A stretch of 64,000 nucleotides of DNA, from assembly GCA_016801845.1 (NCBI GenBank), contig CM028920.1, positions 5,659,001 to 5,723,000 on the forward strand, given 5' to 3'. This DNA comes from Polydactylus sextarius (Eukaryota; Chordata; Actinopteri; Polynemidae). How positions within the stretch are numbered: position 1 is the stretch's first letter; every line of letters starts with the position of its first letter. Below the pieces are notes generated by a model. It was given only the letters and a program-made list of their open reading frames with translations, ran no database searches and was not told where the DNA came from. Made by a program: the position numbers and the translations under genes. Positions 12,985 to 24,375 of the stretch are shown in pieces.

Positions 12985-13785
12985 CCAGTGAGTGAGCTGC
13001 CTGGAAGTTAAGTATGAAGCTAGGAGGTGATTAGCTAATCTTAGCATAAGGATAGGAAACAAAGTTAAACAGCTAACCTGGGCCTGTCTGAATGTAAAAA
13101 TAACTAACTCACTTAATGTCACTGTTTGTGGTTTTAGGTGGAACTATGAGTGACAACTGTTTCCTGCACCATTAAAAACTGTTTATAAATCCACCCACGT
13201 ATTTTGTGCAGCGTGACGTCTGTCACTGGCAACCTTATTGAGACAGTGGACAAGTTCTCCTAAAAACCTTCCCCAGTGACCACAAACATCAGTTATTTTA
13301 AGACATTTTAAAACAGTTTTCTGTTTTTAGTCATTGCATAGTTGTATACAATGAGATATGACTTGGTTTGGAAATTGTTTTTTTCATGCAGCACAATTAC
13401 ACACAAAGACACTGTAAAGATGTCTGACATCAGGTGGACTTACAAAAATCACTCAACACAGATGCTTTTTCATGAAAGCCTATCAGTGTTAAGCTTTTTG
13501 AAGACATCAATATGAGGATCAGGAAATTAAGAACGGGCTTATCATGGCCCAGATTTTTATAATACAACTTCATGGTGATATAAAGTTGCTTGAAAACAAA
13601 GTAAGAAAAGCAGGTAAGTTTGGAAAATATGTGTACATTACATGATTCATGATGTTGGTTGTAGTTGTAGTAATGCTCAACTGTTTCCATCTGCTTTGCA
13701 CTGAGCTCTATACCAACTTGACAACCATGACACTGGTATCAACCTTTTCATCTAACTCTCAGATATAAAGTAAATAACCACACCT
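12985..13785. repeat. Foldback (GCTAAG-arm) repeat, copy 1
   Basis: The left arm reads gattagctaatcttagcat, aaggataggaaacaaagtt, aaacagctaacctgggcct. The right end (13700-13775) reads gacactggtatcaaccttt, tcatctaactctcagatat. In this family the two arms are reverse complements and the arrangement here fits that, but the centre is degraded or interrupted. Confidence 0.6.
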
Positions 13786-14248
13786 TGATGCTGAACTGTT
13801 CATTCTGAGCTATAAAACCACCTTCATTTATATTTTAAATGTCTGTGTTACTAACTTTGCAGTCTGATGTGCAAAAAGAGGAATTTGTGACCACATTAAA
13901 GGAGACTAAAAAAAGAGAAGAAGAGAGAGAAATGAGTAGAAAATCACTTCATGCTAACACCTTTTCTTTCTAACAGCTTTTCTTTCCCTCATATTATTAT
14001 GTTGTTAGGGGGAAAGACAGACATAGTAGGAAGCTATGCTACATAAGACAGCTAACCAGGGGTGTTATTATTATTATTATGAGCCAGCAGTCAGTCCAGG
14101 CCGCAGTCTGTCTTTTATCCAGAAACACAGACACTGAAGCTCGACTGGAACTCAGGGATCAATGAACAGGCCTCTGCTGTGTCAACTTGGCAACTCTTCA
14201 CTCAAATCAAGGTCTGTTTATCTATGTATATACACGGTTCTGGAACTC

Positions 14249-14261
14249 TGTGTATGTGTGT

Positions 14262-14294
<33 letters not shown>
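14249..14294. repeat. (TG)n microsatellite
   Basis: TG array with two TA interruptions. Confidence 0.98.
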
Positions 14295-14296
<2 letters not shown>

Positions 14297-14848
14297 CATA
14301 CATGTTTCCACACACTGAAAATAAGCAGCAGAAACATACACACATGCACAGACTCATGCTTACAGGCTGATATATTTACTTTCATACTCCGTTATTTTTA
14401 GCTGCAGCAACACATTTTACACAGTGAAGTGCGTAAAAGAGAAAGGCACGCTGGCGATAACTTGGTGAGAGTATTAGAACGGACACGTGTCTTTTCCTGT
14501 TTGCGGGGTCTGAGTACAGTGAACCCCTGTACTTCTGATATTTGTTGAGCTCAGCAGCACTGATTAATCAGGCAGAAAAATGGATGCTGACGAAAATAAA
14601 TCTCGTCATCCCATCGACTGATCTCATTCTTCCTGTCAAACATCTGCGCTAGCTGTTACCGCGCACTGATCTGTGCCAATTTACTTCCATTCCACACCTC
14701 TGTGCTTTCAATTCCATCTGCAGAATTAGCTTCATGGTCACTGACTGAACTCTTCTATTTCCTCTTTTATTGTCTCTCCATTAGTTACAGAAGATCCCCT
14801 CCCTCCCCCTCCCCCATTTTTTTTACATTAAAAGACTGGAGGTCTAAC

Positions 14849-15034
14849 CTGAAGATGAATATGAACAGCATGAGGAGCATACAGAACGTAGCCACATTGT
14901 CCATGGTCTTCATCAGCACCACCAGCTGCCTCTGCAGTGCTGGCATGAATCGCACCAGCTTCAGAACTCGCATCAGCCGGAAGGTCCTCAGCACTGACAG
15001 ACCACCGCCCTGCTGCCCGACAATCTCCCAAACA
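14849..15034 (-). CDS. cacna1g: cacna1g exon: IIS4 voltage sensor and IIS5
   Basis: This 186 bp exon has a ttgtcag acceptor and a gttaga donor. It completes the split Ser codon (AG|T) and ends with the first two bases of another Ser codon (AG|C). It reads VWEIVGQQGGG, then the IIS4 helix LSVLRTFRLMRVLKLVRF with its periodic Arg/Lys, the S4-S5 linker MPALQRQLVVLMKTMDNVA, and IIS5 TFCMLLMLFIFIF. This is essentially invariant against mammalian Cav3.1. A pyrimidine-rich run of T and C, seen at 14795-14825 on the plus strand, lies just inside the downstream intron. Confidence 0.97.
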
Positions 15035-16142
15035 CTGACAAGAAACACATATACAGTTATGTTACAGGTTATAAAACCAAAACAATGAACTGAAAAACAC
15101 CAAAACACAAATGTGTTCATCATATTTTACTTTAGATATCAGTCTAGCTTTTAAGTGTAATTGTTTGATCGTTTGAACAGACATACTTAAAACTAGATTT
15201 ACCTTATATTCACCTTATATTTGTACTTTCCAACCAGTCCATTTAGATGTAATTGGTGATTAAACCCATGAATTATGGCCAAAAACATGTTGTGTGCAGT
15301 CACAGTTGATGTTTAGACTTTTAGTTGCATCGAATCGAGTGCATGTTTCTGCCTAATACATATTGTCTTCCTGGCATTCTTACAATATCACATTCAAGAG
15401 GTCAAAAACATGTTTTGTGAGGTTTAGTGATCTTCAGCCACTAAATTTGTATCAGTTGATACTTGAGTCGAAGTCAATATTTGTGCCAAATTTCTTATAA
15501 AATACATAAAATTTATAAGGAAAAAACATTTTTGACATCACGGTGGCCTTTACAATTGACTTTTGTCCAAGATTTAATCACTTTATCCATGAGTCAGAGT
15601 GAATGTCCTATGAGCAGTACATCTAATACTAGCCACTGTGCCTAATGGAACTAGAAAGAATGACGGCGGCATCCTGACAGCAAGCTGAAGCTTAGAAACA
15701 GCTAATCCTAGCTGGCAGCTAATCCCATTCCATTTAGCTGAAACATGCAATTGACAGTTGAGTGCCAGTTTTCTGTTCCAGTAATTTTTCAGGTCACTTG
15801 GTTTGACTGTAACGCCACAACAGCATCAATGAAACACTTGGAAAATTGGGAAAAGCCCATTGTTCTGATTCTTGTTTACTACAGCATCGCTACTACCAAG
15901 CTACAAACTACAACCGCTTTGCTCACTGACTGAGACTGTTTATAGACTGTGACCACTCTATTTACTCCTCACACTGGAACCAGTGATATCACATTGTTTT
16001 TCAGGGTCAGACTGTACCTTTATACTTTATTTCCCACAGGCTTTAATACAGCACTGTGGTTTTCTTCTATATTAATAACAGGCACTGTTATGTAATGGGA
16101 GATTTTAAAATCAGGAGCAGAGAAGAGGGAGAAAATGATCAC
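15035..16142 (-). other. cacna1g: cacna1g intron between IIS3 and IIS4 exons (1.1 kb)
   Basis: A copy of the TGACC-type dispersed repeat fills about 15225-15612. The remainder is unremarkable AT-rich sequence. Confidence 0.85.
15225..15612 (+). repeat. TGACC-type dispersed repeat, copy 2
   Basis: Family landmarks are ccaaccagtccatttag, aattatggccaaaaacatg, gaggtcaaaaacatgtttt, gtgaggtttagtgatctt and cttgagtcgaagtcaatat. The 'aaaacatgttttgtgagg' module occurs more than once, so the element has internal tandem structure. Confidence 0.7.
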
Positions 16143-16294
16143 CTGATGACAACGATGATGCCGTCGAAGATATTGTAGGGGTTCTTGATGTAGCCAAAGG
16201 GTCCGTAGACCAAAACCTTCAACAGCATCTCCAAAGAAAAGAGGCTGGTAAATACGATGTTACTGATCTCCAACGCATTGGTTAATTCATCAGG
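16143..16294 (-). CDS. cacna1g: cacna1g exon: IIS2 and IIS3
   Basis: This 152 bp exon has a cctccag acceptor and a gtgatc donor, and carries 50 codons plus two bases of a split Ser codon. It encodes PDELTNALEISNIVFTSLF (start of IIS2), SLEMLLKVLVYGPFGYIKNP (end of S2 and the S2-S3 turn) and YNIFDGIIVVI (IIS3, with the conserved Asp of the voltage-sensor charge-transfer network). Differences from mammalian Cav3.1 are conservative (PDEL for PEEL, SLFSLEM for SLFALEM). The acceptor is preceded by a purine-rich GAGAGAAAGA tract as read on the plus strand, which forms the polypyrimidine tract on the coding strand. Confidence 0.97.
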
Positions 16295-16660
16295 CTGGAG
16301 GCAGAGAGAGAAAGAGAGAGAAAGAGGAGATGGTTAACGTTTTACTGCGGAAACCTAAAAAATCATCACACATCAGAAGCGAAATGTTCAAATGATGCCA
16401 GCAACAGCACCTGCAGTGTCACATGTGGCACAAAGAAATATGGCAAACGACAAAACCCAATTCAGATGTGATAAACCTGTCTATTCACACACACACACAC
16501 ACACACAACCTTTACCTCGCACCAGGACACACACAATTCACAATGCTGCTGCTGCTGCTCAGTGTGTCTAGGGCGTCTGCTCAAAGCTCATCAGAGCTCA
16601 TCAGAGAATTGGGCTGCCATTCACATCTACATCAAACAACTGGTATGTATGTCTGTATGT

Positions 16661-16701
16661 GTGTGTGTATGTGTGTGTGTGTGTGTGTGGGTGTGTGTGT
16701 G
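16661..16701. repeat. (TG)n microsatellite
   Basis: TG array, followed within a few bases by a 16-base A-run. Confidence 0.95.
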
Positions 16702-16996
16702 ATGCCAAAAAAAAAAAAAAAAGTGAGAGAAAAAACAGGCGATGAGAGCAAAGCAGACAGACAAGAGAAAGAACCTGATCCAAAAGATAAAAGGAGCTGT
16801 GCATCATCCCAATACGATGCAGTATGTTAATCAGACATCTCCGGCGAGCGTCTGTAATTATCAGCGAAGAAAAAAAGGGCCGACGGGGATGATGCTGTTA
16901 TGTGTCTGCGAACTGCGGAACAATCTGAACGTGAGGCCTTCATGAAGGCCTTTCATCTCTGTGCAGTAAACAGTTTACACAACTCAAACATGGTGT

Positions 16997-17002
16997 CACA
17001 CA

Positions 17003-17059
<57 letters not shown>
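16997..17059. repeat. (CA)n microsatellite
   Basis: Nearly perfect CA array of about 63 bp with one CATA interruption. It lies about 300 bp from the oppositely oriented TG array at 16661. Confidence 0.98.
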
Positions 17060-17061
<2 letters not shown>

Positions 17062-17504
17062 CACTGACGTGACAGTGGATGGAAGGTGTTGAAGGCCCAG
17101 TCTGTATTTGCATGTTCTCCGGCACAAGTGTGCAAGTGAACGTGCATGTATGTGTGTGTGACTGCTTGCTTTACAGTGTCAGTGTGTATGTGTGTCTATA
17201 AATAGAGAAGTGGACCTGACAGAACATTATACACAGCCTGAACCAGGACGTAATGTAATGTAACGTAAACACAGTGCATGTCATTAAGTCTGTCCTGGTG
17301 GGCTGCCACTAATCACTACACACTACCACTGTTTGAGCAGTGATTACTCAACACCAGCAAGGATACTTGGAGAAAAGGAAGACTAGATTAACATCGCTGG
17401 TTGAATAAAAGCAGCTCCAATATGTGCAGTTTGTCCAAGGCGCTTAAAGCAACATTGACACAAGAGTTATGAAGCCTATGAAACACCGTTGCTGCTATGA
17501 TTTC

Positions 17505-18060
17505 AATGTGCTTGGGTCATATGGAAATGTTAGATGAGCGATAAGGGCTCAACAGGAAGTTAGCTTAGCTTGAGATAATGACCAGAACCCTGCTTCAAAA
17601 CAGTTCAAAATGATGGAGAAAATGTGTGTATACGTTGTGTAGGTTTTATGTTGGCGTAAACACGTTAATCTTGAGTCCGTTTGGTATGATTTGGGGAAAA
17701 AGAATATCTCTGGATGTAGAAAATATGGTCAGCATTGGGTCAAAACCTGGAGTTTGCATGTCTTCCCTGTTCCCTTCTCATAATATAATAATAATAACAA
17801 TATAATTTGCAGTATTTTGAAGGGGGGTGGGGGGTGTATGTATAAAAAGAGTCACAACTATCTGCTTTATAAACACTAAGAAACAAGAAGTAGTTGAAAA
17901 TAGATACTGGCCTGCAGCTGTTGCACGCTGGTTTTCATACAGAGTTAACAAAGTGTTTACTTTAGATGTGCTGGTAGGTAGAATTTGTTACTGTTGGACA
18001 GGGAATGGCTAGCTGTTAACAATCTTTATGCTAAGCTAAGATAACAAGATACATAAATAG
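17505..18060. repeat. Foldback (GCTAAG-arm) repeat, copy 2
   Basis: On the left, gttagatgagcgataag is followed by gttagcttagcttgagata. On the right are gtgctggtaggtagaattt, gttactgttggacagggaa, tggctagctgttaac and ctttatgctaagctaagat. Left TTAGCTTAGC and right GCTAAGCTAA are reverse complements, as expected of a foldback element. Confidence 0.6.
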
Positions 18061-18974
18061 CCTCAGATTTAATGCATAGATAGAAGTTAAAGTAACCCTT
18101 TGGCTGATTTTAACTAGTTCGCTATAGTGATGGAGAAGTGTAGTCCAGGGTGTGTCAGTGAAGTGTGGCCTCACTTTGCAAACCTGTGATAGTGTCTGTG
18201 ATGCTAGATGTAGTCACCTTATAACCACAGTGCAATGAAACACCACACATTTCTGCCAAGGGTTAAATTACCAAGAAAATTAGCAAGAAAAATGGTAAGC
18301 AGCTACCTTTTTAAATTTTGTGGTTGAAAATTGAATTAGGTCACTCACTAACGCCATGTGTGCTCAGTGTTGAATTGTTAAAGGCAACTAGCATCTAGAG
18401 AAAACTTCAATAAGTGTGTCTTGACTCTGGCAGCGAGTCAACACTTCCAAGTTGTTGCTTGGTATGAAGTCATTATTCCCAGGAGACCTGAATTTGGGTT
18501 TTAGGCCCCGAGGCAAAGATAAGAGCCAAGCAACACCAAGGATTAATTACAACACAAAGTTCAAAACTGGATTTCACCAGCTTTTGATAAAATACACCCT
18601 GTTACCGCTGCCACTTTTAACAAGTCCTCATACCTCGGCAGCAACATAGGTTGTAATTGGCTTTTGTTTTTTAATCACCTCTGTTGCTTGTGATGTAGGT
18701 GTTTTCTTAGGGGGGGGAACTGAGCAGTTGGCCCCAAATGACATCTTGTTTTTCTTGTTTGTTGTGTAACATGTTTGTATTCTAATGCCTTTAATTGCCA
18801 ATCTTCTTCACATTTTGATCAGAGCCCTGAGTTTTTCCAGTGTTGGAATATTACCACACACAGGATTTACCATATGTTGTTTAGTATTTTATAATTAAGT
18901 CAGTCACAGGTGCATTACATGTTCCAGTGAAATAATCAATGCAAGCCTTTAAAGCAGCTCCACAAGATTAAGTA

Positions 18975-19590
18975 GAATTACTGCCTTATGGCTGTATACC
19001 TCTACCAACCAGTTCAGTTGCAGTTATAAACTATGAAAGTTTTTGAGTTACGACCAAAAACAAATTTTGTGAGGTCACTGTGACCTTGACTGCAAAAGTC
19101 TGATTAGAGAGGAGGCTGAGCAGGTTGCTTGTTTCAAAAAGTGAGAGTCTAAAGAAAGAGACTTCATATCAAATAATCTGACCTGGGGTGTAAACACTGC
19201 AGCTGTGATAAATAAAAACCCAACATGCTGGACCAGCCACCTCAAAGTCCGAATGTTCCAAAAATGAATGCTAATAAATCACAAATGATACTAATCCTAT
19301 TTCATTGTGCCATATTTGCACAAATATGAATAAACAACCAATTAATTTTCTTCCATATTTGAAGAAAAAATACCAAAATACCTTCCAAGAAGCCAAAAGC
19401 ATATTTTGTGAGGTTACAGGGACCTTGAATTTTAATCACAAAAAACGGATCACTTTATCCTTGAGTCCAAGTGAACATTTTAGCTAAATCTGAAATTATT
19501 CCCTCAAGGCATTCTTAAGAAATCACAGGACAGATAAACTACAGAATACAGACATACATGGAAACATAATTCTTCCAGCCCTGGTCATCT
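18975..19590 (+). repeat. TGACC-type dispersed repeat, copy 3 (interrupted)
   Basis: The left part reads accaaccagttcagttgca, gagttacgaccaaaaacaa and gtgaggtcactgtgacctt. The right part reads atattttgtgaggttacag, cttgagtccaagtgaacat, attccctcaaggcattctt and cttccagccctggtcatc. About 200 bp between them (19105-19300) is less alike and may be inserted. Confidence 0.7.
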
Positions 19591-19611
19591 ACCTTAAGAC
19601 ACTATGCAGCA

Positions 19612-19662
19612 TTATAGAATAGAATATTTTTATTTGTCCCACAAGGGGAAAATTATCTGTTT
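19612..19662 (-). mobile_element. LINE-type 3' tail, minus orientation
   Basis: The plus strand reads atagaatagaatatttttat then ttgtcccacaaggggaaaat. Its reverse complement is the 'ccccttgtgggacaaataaaaatattc' kind of 3' end. Confidence 0.55.
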
Positions 19663-22194
19663 CCAGCATCAACAAATCACGAAAAATAGATTAACTAGAA
19701 ACAAAAAAGTTAACAGAAAATAAATGAATAGTTTATATAAAAAAGAAAAAAAGGTTCAAGTCTCCAGAGATGAGGAGGAAGCATTGTGGGTGCAATGTTT
19801 TCAGGGACATGACAGATTTCACAGGTTATTATTAGTTATTGATAGTTATTGAGATGACTTTGCAAGAGAACACCTCTGGATGTAGCACGACCAAACGCTA
19901 ACAGCGAGCAGCTCAATGTCCTGTGAGCAGCGCTGCTCAGTAACACTGATGTATATCAACATTACACTGCAATAAGACATAATATTAGCTTAGATCTAGT
20001 TGCTCTTATGTCTCACTGAACTGCAGTTTCTAATGTGTGTGACAGAATATCAATATAAATTTGATTCCTGTGAGGGTACAAACGCAACTGTAAAAATTTT
20101 GCAATCTGGATCAGAGACACACACTGCTGTCATGTCATTCCACACTCACATCTTTTAGTTGCTTGTAGTCAGAGTCACCAAGACTCTTGTAAGAAGAGTT
20201 AGAAGCCTAGAAGACTTCCTTATCCCTGGGGAAACAAAGCATGGGACCATTTTTTTTTCTTTTTTTAAGTTTGGCCATTTTGAAGAGCAGTGAAACACTG
20301 TTATCAAGTTAAATCGTGCTCAGAGTTAAGAGCCGGAAACCTTCACCAGCTGAAGTCACATCAAGATACTGCAGGATAATTGTAAAATCAGCGGGATCAG
20401 CATTTCCTGTGACAAATATGGCGTAAAAAAACTTCTGCTGCTGCAAACTCAAACTCAAAGTTCAAATTTTGGTGCCTCCACTATTCTAAGTTAAGGCTGT
20501 CAAGTCAGAAACTGTGTGGAGAAATAACCAGGCAACGGTGTTTCATTACTTGTTATACATTTCAGTTTAAGCACGGCCGTGTAGTACATCTGTCAGAGGA
20601 TATGCAGAGAGCATAGGGCGACGTCTTCGCTCTCCTGCTCCCTTGTTAGAATAAGAATCATTTGCCTGCAGATTCCGGCCCTGCTGCCACCAGCTAGAAA
20701 AGAAACAAGCTTTTCCGTGATTCATCTCACCTCTTCTGTCATTTGTCTGAATCTCTTGTGTCTGTTAGCGGATTCACAGACACAGACAAACATGTTTGTT
20801 TGATCCCACGGCTTTATTGTGTCCATTCATTTTAAACACTGACGAGCCGCAAAGCCTTTATACAATTGAGAAAAGTTCAAAGGGTAAAATGAATTCAGAG
20901 ACACTTAGATGTCTGTGTGTTTTGTCTTTGTTGTTTTTTTTTTTTTTTTTTTTTTTGCAGATGAATGCCCTCACACACAGCTATGTAAAAAAGACATGAA
21001 CACACATAGAGGTGTGCACATCTTACACTATACACTAATAAGCATCTACAGGCCACACACAAACCCACACAGGAAGCTTCACTCCCACACATTACCATGT
21101 ATGCACATGCACTGTATGCACAATGCTATACAAGTATAGCAGACATGCATGTGAGGACAGGCATGCACGCACACATACTCAGAGCTGTATAATAGATGCA
21201 GTTGATAAGCCAGAACAAGAAGTACAGTTTTTATGAGGTGAGACTTGGACTGCAGACATCTGGCCTTGAGACTGAGGTTCAGGTCATTATTTTTCCCCCA
21301 CTGTTTCTGCTCTGCTATTGTTCCAGCTTGTATATTAGACATTCCTCAGACATCATGCAAGATTACTGCAAGAGAATGAGACCATTAAAGCCTTTTCTCA
21401 CACACAGAAAAAAAAAAACACACAAAAGAGACATAGAGGTGAAAAAAAAACACACACACACACAAACACACATACTAGCATCACCAAAGGTTCACATTAG
21501 CTTATCAAACAAGAAATGTCTTAATTGACTAGTGGCCACTGAAGTGTGTCAACAGCCTAGCGAGAAATGAATGTGTCTGCATGTGTGCGAGTTTGTAAGT
21601 GAGAAAGACGTTCTCGCTCTTCTAATTGCTTCCTTCGATGGCCGTTGTCCTGGGTAATGAGGCTGCGGGAGCATTAAGAAGGTAAAGTGTGTTAGATGAG
21701 GAATAGTGTAATCTGGTTAGCGCTAATGCAATGTCATCTAATCTGATGCGATCTAATCTAAACGGGATGCTGTGCTCAGCTCCCCTACCAGACTGTCAAA
21801 TGATGCAGCACCGCGTTCTGGTATGTTTGTGTTTGTGTGTGTAAGTGTGTGTGTGTTACTTTAATCAAGTGGTTTGCTACGGCACGCCACAGAGGACTAA
21901 ATTTCAACCATAAAATGGAGAATGATACACTCCCCATTACGGTTGTGTTTGGTTCTGATTTAATAATAACGATGAGGATGATTTGTCTCAGATGACCAAA
22001 TGATAACAAAGTCTGCGTCACCACCTTAACACAATTTAAAGAGGAAACACTCAGGGTTAATGATAATGAGGGTTTTAATGTGGTTTTATTGGATCTTTTC
22101 TCCATGTGGCCAATAACAGCCTCCAACAATTCTCTAGCTATCCTCAAGATCAGAGTTAGAATTAACTCGGCTTTTATTAACACCAAAGGAATAC

Positions 22195-22440
22195 TTTTAG
22201 TTTTTGGGGAAATACACTAATATGCCTGCTTGCCAAGCATCAGATGTGTTTTTTTTTTTTTTTTTGATTAAGTGTGATGTTCACCCAAGCAGCTATTTAG
22301 TTTAGCTTAGCCCAAAGGTTGAATACAGGGGAAAAGAGCAAACCTAACTCTGTGTAACAAAATCCTCCTCCCAGCACTTCTAAGACTCAGCAGATTGACC
22401 AAGAACAGAAGAACAGAAGAAGTTCTGGAAACTGACATTT
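22195..22440 (+). repeat. Foldback (GCTAAG-arm) repeat, copy 3 (one arm)
   Basis: It begins tttttggggaaatacacta, atatgcctgcttgccaagc and continues tttagtttagcttagccca, atacaggggaaaagagcaa, taacaaaatcctcctccca. Only the first arm is recognisable. A LINE fragment begins about 120 bp later. Confidence 0.6.
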
Positions 22441-22562
22441 TCACACTGTCCCATGATATGTAATGTGTAAATCAAGCTGAAATTTAAAAAAACAAAAAAC
22501 AATGTATATAAAAAAAGAAAAAGTTAAACTAGATGAATACTGACATAAGTGGTAACAATCTC

Positions 22563-22705
22563 TTGTTGGTGTTACACATGGCTCAATCTTAGAGCCTCTG
22601 TTGGTGATAATTTACATCCATTATCTGACTTAATTTTCAGAAACTACAATGAAATTTCATTGGCAGATGATTTAAAATTAAACACATATATAACACATTA
22701 GTTTA
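22563..22705 (+). pseudogene. LINE reverse-transcriptase fragment
   Basis: One frame reads GVTHGSILEPLLVIIYIHYLT, the GVPQGSILGPLLF-type motif of non-LTR reverse transcriptases. About 70 nt later a second frame reads SLADDLKLN, the degraded (Y/F)ADD catalytic motif. A stop and a frameshift separate the two, so this is a dead remnant. It differs from the copy at 29.5-30.4 kb and probably belongs to another LINE clade. Confidence 0.7.
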
Positions 22706-24174
22706 CCTCAAAGGCTATAGCTAGCTAAAGTGTAGGGAAGCAATTTTATTTTATATGAGTAACCACAGATATCTACCAAAGTAGCAACAATTATCAGCTT
22801 AAACCTGGCTTTAAAAAAAAAAACAAAAAACTTGCCTATTGATGAATTTCTTGTGATTATTCTTTTTCTTGTGAGTCCCAACAAAGAGCTTTTAAAGAAT
22901 ATGTTTATAAATTCCTCATTATAAGAAGTTGTTTTTTACTTCTCTAACAAAGTGTTCCAAGACAGAAATAGCTGAAAGTGGTACTTAAAGGGACAATGCA
23001 GAAGGAATACAATGGTAGCCTTGGAGCAGGAACTAGAAAGGATAACTTGCTAAATACAGGCAGCATGTTATTTGACATCTCACTGAACCAGGAAATAACT
23101 AAAGCTATCATTTGATCACTTCATTGATTCTCCCTTTTTGATTTCATGGCTTTGGGGGCTGGAAAAGCCCTCCCTCCCTTTAAAGCAGGCTTAGGAGCTG
23201 TTGTTTCACTGTCTATGTCTCACCATTGTACAAATTAGAAAAACACTTTTCTTAGGCCTGTCTTGGAGGATGGCCAGTGTCTTCATATGCCAGCTCTGCA
23301 TTCCTCAGGCAGGGCAGGATAAAAGCTGAATAAATATTGTCTCTGGTTGAAGCAAGAACCACAGTGAAAGGGTCTTTCCACTGTCTCCCTTGGTTTGGCA
23401 AAAGAAGAAGCAAATATGTGAGTGTGTGCACAATACAAAATGAGAATACATTAACAGGCCTTCAACCACATAGTGTATAAATATACTGCTTTTTGCGCTC
23501 TAATCCTATAACCTATGAAAATGAAGCAAATCACAATGTTGTACTAATGTTAATGTGAGTCCTTCTAATCATTGGACTTCATACTACTTTTTTTTCCCTC
23601 AGTTCTTTTGAGAGTGCTTTTATTTTGATGGGAGACAAAAACAGTGAGGGAAAAGTGGCTTAACCACAGGTAAACAGCTGCTCCCATTCAAAACAACATT
23701 CAATCAATCCATATCGACCGCACTGACCGATCTGCTGCAAAATCTTTACTCTACACTCCCGCAGGTCCCTGTGCCTCACCACAACTTTTCAGGCTTTTAA
23801 TTGCTCTACCTTTTTCTACATATGGCTTCGGTTGCACCTGCAGTTGTTTGAAATGAGAGAACTTAAGTCAAGCACTTTGGTTTGACCAAATAATCTCGGC
23901 CCGACTTTGTATTTTCTGCACAATACATTTACAGTTAATGCATATGTTAGCCGGATGATAATGCACCATAATAAAATGCTTAACACGGTGGTTATTTTAA
24001 TTCTTAACACTGACAAGTTGGCATGGCACATGATCAGATAGGCTGCTGTTGAGTTCCAACACCAGTGTATTTTTCATATCATCTTCATTGGGTTAAGTAA
24101 TAATAGGTGGTACAGAACAAGTAGCCTCACCTCTGACAATTTACTTTCCCAGTTTGTTGGGAGATACATAGCTT

Positions 24175-24375
24175 GCTTATTTTAATGTATTATGCTTATT
24201 TTTAATATGCTGCTCTCTATGCTGTAGTATAATGTAAATATAATGCACATACATCTATTTTCTATATTTCTCATTCATATCTTATATTTCTATTCTTGGT
24301 TGGAGCAGCTGTAACCATACTTTGTTCCCCCTGGGGATCAATAAAGTATTTCTGATCCTGATTCTGATTCTAGGA
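24175..24375 (+). mobile_element. LINE-type 3' tail
   Basis: It ends gttggagcagctgtaaccat, ctggggatcaataaagtat, followed by ttctgatcctgattctgat, the polyadenylation-signal and short-repeat tail typical of fish non-LTR elements. Confidence 0.65.

Larger units (their letters stand above)
12416..14848 (-). other. cacna1g: cacna1g intron between IIS5 exons (2.4 kb)
   Basis: Most of the middle (about 12985-13785) is occupied by a decayed foldback repeat. A TTA triplet run lies at 14066-14081 and a TG array at 14249-14294. No coding sequence was seen. Confidence 0.85.

Noticed and set aside
14702..15088. 128-codon plus-strand frame across the IIS4 exon
   Set aside because: Antisense shadow of the IIS4-S5 exon.
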